Positions 4,357-7,502 of a stretch of 7,502 bases of DNA are shown here, piece by piece. The position numbers were made by a program, and so were the translations under genes. Below the pieces are notes generated by a model. It was not told where the DNA came from and did no database searches. It worked only from the letters and a program-made list of their open reading frames with translations. Source of the DNA: Clostridia bacterium (GTDB taxonomy: Bacteria > Bacillota > Clostridia > Lutisporales > Lutisporaceae); NCBI GenBank assembly GCA_029256365.1, contig JAQSYB010000090.1:1-7502 (forward strand), read 5' to 3'. Every line of letters starts with the position of its first letter. The stretch's first letter is position 1.

Positions 4357-6342
4357 TTAGCTTACATCGGCTCCAGATTTTATTTCAGCCATTGGAGTTA
4401 CTAAAGTCAATGCGCTATCGTCATAAGCTGCCAGTATCATGCCATTGGACTCTATGCCTCTAAGCTTTACAGGCTTTAAATTGGCAACTAAAATAACATA
4501 TTTGCCAATCAACTCTTCTGGCGAATAATTTTTCGCGATGCCAGAAACCACCTGTCTTTTTTCTTCGCCAACCTCTAACTGAAGCTTCAGCAGCTTATCT
4601 GATTTTTCAACTCTTTCACATTCTAAAACCTTAGCAACCTTAAGTTTTATTTTTGCGAAATCGTCAATTGTAATCAAACCATCTGCTGCAGGTGCTTCTT
4701 CCTTCTTTGGCTGCTCTTTTTTCTCTTCTACCTTAGGCTGTGCATTTGCCGCTGCTGCTACCAGCACTGCTGCTTCATGCTCAGCCTCTATTTCTGCCAT
4801 TTTCTTTGCTTCATCAATTCTTGCAAAGATTGGTTTTGCATCGTTTACCTTGTTTCCAACAATGGTTCCATCAAAGGACTGAATGCTCTGCCAATCTGTT
4901 TTGGTAGCATTTAGCTGTCTCTGAATCTCAACTGCAGTGTCTGGGATGAAAGGAACCAAAAGCACTGATGCGATTCGAATGCTTTCTAGCAAATTATATA
5001 ATACTGTTGCCAATCTGCCTTTGCTGGCTTCATCCTTTGCCAAAATCCACGGCTGTGTTTCATCAATATACTTATTGCTTCTTTTTAACAGAGCAATGAC
5101 CTCTTCCAAGGCATCTGCCACCCTGTATTCGTTCATCTTTTCTTCAACCTTGCCCGGTGTTTCCAATGCCAATTGAATCAGCTCATCATCGATGGCTTCT
5201 TTTACAGATGCTTCTGCAACAATTCCGCTAAAGTACTTATCTACCATGGTAATTGTTCTATTAACCAGATTGCCCAAGTTATTTGCCAAATCACTGTTAA
5301 TTTTACTGATGATATGCTCATGGGTCATATTTCCGTCCTGTGCAAAAGGCATTTCCTTCAACAGGTAGTATCTTACTGCATCCAGACCAAAATATCTAAC
5401 CAAATCCTCAGCATATATTACATTTCCCCTAGACTTGGACATTTTGTCCTTGCCCTGCAGCAGCCATGGATGACCATAAACCTGCTTAGGCAGCTCTTCC
5501 CCTAGAGCCATAAGGATTATAGGCCAATATATGGTATGGAATCTAACAATATCCTTACCTATTATATGCACTTCGGCAGGCCAGTACTTTTTATAGAGCT
5601 CGCCACTTTGCCCATCAGGATTATATCCAAGAGCTGTGATGTAGTTTGATAAAGCATCTATCCATACATAAACAACATGCTTGTCGTCAAAGCTTACAGG
5701 TACACCCCAGTCAAAGGAGGTTCTAGATACACAAAGGTCCTGCAATCCAGGTTTTATAAAGTTGTTGATCATTTCATTTTTTCTAGCTTCCGGCCAAATG
5801 AAGTTTGGATTCTCTTCTATATGCTTCACCAATCGATCCGCATACTTAGCCAGCTTGAAGAAGTACGCTTCTTCACTTGCCTTTTGCACATCTCTGCTAC
5901 AGTCTGGGCATTTGCCTTCAACCAGTTGTGTTTCAGTATAAAAGGATTCGCAAGGCGTACAATACCAGCCTTCATAGGAGCTCTTATAGATATCCCCTTG
6001 GTCATACAGCTTCTTGAAAATCTTCTGAACGGTCTCTATATGCTCTTTGTCCGTCGTTCTAATGAATTTGTCATAGCTGACATTCATAAAATCCCAAATT
6101 CTTTTTATTTCAGAGGCAATCTTATCTACGTGCTGCTTCGGTGTCAAACCATCCTCAATTGCTTGCTGCTGAATCTTTTGGCCGTGCTCATCTGTTCCAG
6201 TCAAGAAAAACACATCATGCCCAGTCATTCTCTTAAATCTAGCTATGGCATCTGCCAGCACCGCTTCATAAGTATTTCCTATATGTGGAACTCTTGAAGT
6301 ATAGGCTATGGCTGTAGTCATATAAAATTTTGGTTTTTGCAT
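4357..6342 (-). CDS. metG: Methionyl-tRNA synthetase with C-terminal tRNA-binding domain
   Basis: Joins methionine to elongator and initiator tRNA-Met using ATP; essential in the cytoplasm. The 661-aa protein has a class I Rossmann core with HIGN at 20-23, GTDEHG at 49-54 and KMSKS at 300-304. A zinc-knob insert carries C128-x2-C131 and C145-x2-C148. The anticodon-binding helical domain (about 360-500) includes the tryptophan-containing ETQPWILAK. A charged, Ala/Lys/Glu-rich linker (about 520-555) leads to a Trbp111-type OB-fold tRNA-binding domain (about 556-661; VAKVLECERVEKSDKL, RQVVSGIAKNY, LKPVKLRG), which in this enzyme type supports dimerisation and tRNA capture. Length fits the Bacillus-type enzyme of about 660 residues. 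ATG 6342 has GGGAGGA upstream at good spacing. Expression is controlled by the T-box leader directly upstream (specifier AUG), so uncharged tRNA-Met should raise it. tatD follows in the same message. Confidence 0.97.
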   Translation of the reverse strand: MQKPKFYMTTAIAYTSRVPHIGNTYEAVLADAIARFKRMTGHDVFFLTGTDEHGQKIQQQAIEDGLTPKQHVDKIASEIKRIWDFMNVSYDKFIRTTDKEHIETVQKIFKKLYDQGDIYKSSYEGWYCTPCESFYTETQLVEGKCPDCSRDVQKASEEAYFFKLAKYADRLVKHIEENPNFIWPEARKNEMINNFIKPGLQDLCVSRTSFDWGVPVSFDDKHVVYVWIDALSNYITALGYNPDGQSGELYKKYWPAEVHIIGKDIVRFHTIYWPIILMALGEELPKQVYGHPWLLQGKDKMSKSRGNVIYAEDLVRYFGLDAVRYYLLKEMPFAQDGNMTHEHIISKINSDLANNLGNLVNRTITMVDKYFSGIVAEASVKEAIDDELIQLALETPGKVEEKMNEYRVADALEEVIALLKRSNKYIDETQPWILAKDEASKGRLATVLYNLLESIRIASVLLVPFIPDTAVEIQRQLNATKTDWQSIQSFDGTIVGNKVNDAKPIFARIDEAKKMAEIEAEHEAAVLVAAAANAQPKVEEKKEQPKKEEAPAADGLITIDDFAKIKLKVAKVLECERVEKSDKLLKLQLEVGEEKRQVVSGIAKNYSPEELIGKYVILVANLKPVKLRGIESNGMILAAYDDSALTLVTPMAEIKSGADVS

Positions 6343-6364
6343 TTTTATTCCTCCCTTTTATTTC

Positions 6365-6406
6365 AAAAATAAAAGAGGCCTCACCCCACTATGGGACGAA
6401 GACCTC
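6365..6406 (-). terminator. T-box regulated intrinsic terminator before metG
   Basis: On the minus strand, arms GAGGTCTTCGTCCCA and TGGGGTGAGGCCTC pair through about 14 bp with one bulged T and several G-U pairs. The tract TTTTATTTTT (6374-6365) follows, ending 22 bases before the metG ATG. The 5' arm contains CGTCCC, the 3' half of the antiterminator, so the two structures exclude each other, as in classic T-box attenuation. Confidence 0.9.
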
Positions 6407-6418
6407 GTGTTACCACCC
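6393..6418 (-). promoter_or_regulatory. T-box antiterminator element
   Basis: GGG (6418-6416), a 7-base bulge TGGTAAC, ACG, a 7-base loop, CGT and CCC (down to 6393) form the canonical antiterminator. The bulge UGGU would pair with the tRNA 3' end ACCA, predicting discriminator base A, as expected for tRNA-Met. Confidence 0.85.
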
Positions 6419-6542
6419 AAATTTACAATTGCATCACTGCAAAAATCTCTATAAGTGACTTGCAACAATGCGCATCACCCGGCCTTATAACGTAGGCTGC
6501 CGTCGCAGGCTTAGTCGTACCTCACCCGCAAAGTTCAGGGGC

Positions 6543-6545
6543 CAT
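6543..6545 (-). promoter_or_regulatory. T-box specifier codon AUG (Met)
   Basis: The minus-strand triplet ATG lies in the 3' side of the stem I internal loop (context GAACATGGCCCC), directly opposite the AGTA S-turn. It is the codon read by the tRNA-Met anticodon CAU and is followed by a purine, as usual for specifier loops. Confidence 0.85.
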
Positions 6546-6670
6546 GTTCAGTCAATCTAGTGTACCGGCTTTCACCAAGGATTTAAAATCCAACCGGCTC
6601 TCTGAAACAATTCAATCAACTTACTCTTCCCGTCATTACCTTTGTTCATATTTTCTGACTTATTGATAAA

Positions 6671-6699
6671 AATATACAACAATATTATATTATTGTCAA
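6671..6699 (-). promoter_or_regulatory. Sigma-A-type promoter of the metG leader
   Basis: A perfect -35 TTGACA (6694-6699), 17-base spacer and -10 TATATT (6671-6676, one mismatch) predict a start near 6664, about 20 bases before stem I of the T-box. It begins 13 bases past the spmB stop, and no GC-rich terminator separates them, so spmAB readthrough into the leader is possible. A 10-bp AT-only inverted repeat overlaps it. Confidence 0.85.
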
Positions 6700-6711
6700 T
6701 CATATAATATT
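6681..6711. repeat. 10-bp AT-only inverted repeat over the metG promoter
   Basis: AATATTATAT (6681-6690) and ATATAATATT (6702-6711) are perfect reverse complements separated by 11 bases that contain the -35 hexamer. It could be an operator or simply chance in very AT-rich DNA; there is no GC to make a stable RNA hairpin. Confidence 0.4.
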
Positions 6712-7221
6712 TCATTTGAATAAAATGGTGCAAACTATGATAGCACCTATCACTCCTGCCAAATCAGCAAGCAGGGCAGCAGCCAAAGTATGCCTGATAT
6801 TTTTGATTCCCACTGAGCCAAAGTAGACAGTAATGGTATAAAAAATTGTCTCTGTACTGCTCATAATCGTACTTGCTACAATTCCACTAAAGCTGTCTGG
6901 TCCGACCCTCTTCAATATATCAGCCAAGACCCCCAAGGCTCCACTGCCTGAAAGGGGCTTCATAATCACCAAGGGCATAATATCCTTCGGTATCCCCAGT
7001 GCATTGGTTAGGGGGCTTAATATGTACAATATGAAATCCAAACCTCCCGATTGCCGCAGCATACCCACTGCCAACAGCATGGCAGCAATATATGGAAAAA
7101 TTTTATAGGTAATCTGCAAGCCTTCCTTGGCACCTTCTATAAAGACTTCATAGACCTTAACACCCTTCATATATCCATAGCCTAGAATAAACAAAATGAT
7201 AAGAGGTATAATATAGCTCAT
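6712..7221 (-). CDS. spmB: Spore maturation protein B
   Basis: A membrane protein made in the developing forespore; in Bacillus, SpmA and SpmB are needed for full dehydration of the spore core and hence heat resistance. The 169-aa protein is almost entirely hydrophobic, with membrane segments around 1-18, 40-55, 60-75, 110-135 and 147-168. It carries the nucleoside-recognition (Gate) domain pattern: PYIAAMLLAVGMLRQSGG, then VIMKPLSGSGALGV and STIMSSTETIFYT, all typical of SpmB. Length is close to the Bacillus protein (178 aa). ATG 7221 has a GGGGAGGGG site just upstream and overlaps the spmA stop in ATGA, so the two are translationally coupled. The stop is followed within 13 bases by the metG promoter. 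Whether it moves a solute or has a structural role is not established. Confidence 0.94.
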   Translation of the reverse strand: MSYIIPLIILFILGYGYMKGVKVYEVFIEGAKEGLQITYKIFPYIAAMLLAVGMLRQSGGLDFILYILSPLTNALGIPKDIMPLVIMKPLSGSGALGVLADILKRVGPDSFSGIVASTIMSSTETIFYTITVYFGSVGIKNIRHTLAAALLADLAGVIGAIIVCTILFK

Positions 7222-7502
7222 CTTGCACCCCTCCCCGTTCTCTCCAACACCTTACATGCAATAACACCTGTTGCAAGCGCAAGCATAGAGGTCAAAACAG
7301 CAGGAAGTATTATAATCCCAGGGTTGGCAGATCCCAAGGAGGATCTGAGGGACAAAACTGTAGCAGGTATAAACTGTGGGGGGGCTGCATTGATAACAAG
7401 AAACAAACACATGGCATTGGTTGCTGTATCTTTTTTGCTATTTAGTTTTTGCAGCTCATCCATGGCCTTCAAGCCCATTGGCGTTGCAGCGTTGCCCAAA
7501 CC
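7218..7502 (-). CDS. spmA: Spore maturation protein A, C-terminal part (cut by window edge)
   Basis: The partner of SpmB in spore core dehydration, a forespore membrane protein of about 190-200 aa in studied species. Only the last 94 residues are in the window; the 5' end lies beyond 7502. The visible part starts with GLGNAATPMGLKAMDELQ, a strongly conserved SpmA segment, followed by hydrophobic stretches (about 25-50 and 60-82 of the visible part: FLVINAAPPQFIPATVL and IIILPAVLTSMLALATGVIA). A TTG at 7499-7497 could be misread as a start; it encodes Leu in GLGNAATP and the frame continues open to the edge. The stop TGA shares four bases with the spmB start, the usual spmAB arrangement. No promoter is visible here because the gene begins outside. 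Confidence 0.93.
   Translation of the reverse strand, partial: GLGNAATPMGLKAMDELQKLNSKKDTATNAMCLFLVINAAPPQFIPATVLSLRSSLGSANPGIIILPAVLTSMLALATGVIACKVLERTGRGAR

Larger units (their letters stand above)
6375..6644 (-). promoter_or_regulatory. T-box riboswitch leader, methionine-specific
   Basis: A cis-acting leader RNA that binds uncharged tRNA and lets transcription proceed into metG. Stem I spans about 6644-6529: base CAAAG/CTTTG, an internal loop with UGA on both strands typical of the T-box kink-turn, then GGG/CCC. The specifier loop has AGTA (6625-6622) opposite the codon AUG (6545-6543) followed by G. The conserved AGAGAG (6603-6598) and GGTGAAAGCCGG make the distal platform. Hairpins between about 6528 and 6430 fit stems II and III, including CTGC-GACG-GCAG. 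The T-box proper, TTGGGTGGTAACACG, is at 6406-6420. AUG in front of a methionyl-tRNA synthetase makes the specificity assignment coherent. This leader fills the 369-base gap between spmB and metG together with its promoter and terminator. Confidence 0.95.

Noticed and set aside
4355..4357. ATG overlapping the metG stop as the tatD start
   Set aside because: It gives seven extra residues not seen in typical TatD proteins; the sequence there is the ribosome site for ATG 4336.
5677..6297. 206-codon open frame on the plus strand, and overlapping shorter ones at 5173-5505 and 5681-5941
   Set aside because: All are antisense to the conserved catalytic core of metG and show no recognisable domain.
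6430..6530. Clover-like pairing in the metG leader that could suggest a tRNA gene
   Set aside because: The hairpins are in the positions of T-box stems II and III, and no acceptor stem, anticodon arm or T-loop in proper register can be found.
7497..7499. TTG as the start of spmA
   Set aside because: It encodes Leu in the conserved GLGNAATP segment, and the frame stays open to the window edge; the true start is outside.

Overview
The window looks like the chromosome of a spore-forming, low-GC Gram-positive bacterium of the Clostridia type. The reasons are AT-rich intergenic DNA, strong AGGAGG-type ribosome sites, a T-box riboswitch, RNase M5, the spore maturation pair SpmA/SpmB, and a metG-tatD-yabE-rnmV-ksgA gene order known from Bacillus and Clostridium. 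Genus cannot be fixed from the sequence alone. Every supported gene lies on the minus strand, so transcription runs from high to low coordinates.

Layout in transcription order. (1) 7502-6712: the 3' part of spmA, cut by the window edge, overlapping spmB by 4 bases (ATGA). (2) 6711-6343: a clear sigma-A-type promoter (6671-6699) and a complete T-box leader with specifier codon AUG, antiterminator and competing terminator, controlling metG. (3) 6342-3572: metG (methionyl-tRNA synthetase) and tatD (metal-dependent hydrolase/DNase), 20 bases apart and evidently one operon, closed by an intrinsic terminator at 3465-3494. (4) 3408-2827: a TatD-family-associated radical SAM protein of unknown reaction. 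Its likely promoter is built into the tatD terminator: the -35 hexamer is the terminator loop and TATAAT follows the U tract. (5) 2826-2631: an AT-rich gap with a strong promoter (2660-2688) for the next gene. (6) 2630-1596: a YabE-like exported cell-wall protein with DUF348 repeats, a G5 domain and a 3D domain. (7) A 10-bp hairpin in the short gap, then rnmV (RNase M5) and ksgA/rsmA (16S rRNA dimethyladenosine transferase), 19 bases apart. (8) 112-1: a noncoding tail with an 11-bp GC-block inverted repeat.

The main theme is translation: charging of tRNA-Met (metG, switched by uncharged tRNA-Met), 5S rRNA maturation (rnmV) and 16S rRNA methylation (ksgA), with a cell-wall remodelling gene and two nucleic-acid or unknown enzymes interleaved. 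Most of this is a conserved housekeeping neighbourhood. The least understood protein is the TatD-linked radical SAM enzyme; the most unusual regulatory structure is the terminator/promoter overlap in front of it. I see no mobile element, CRISPR array, tRNA or rRNA gene.
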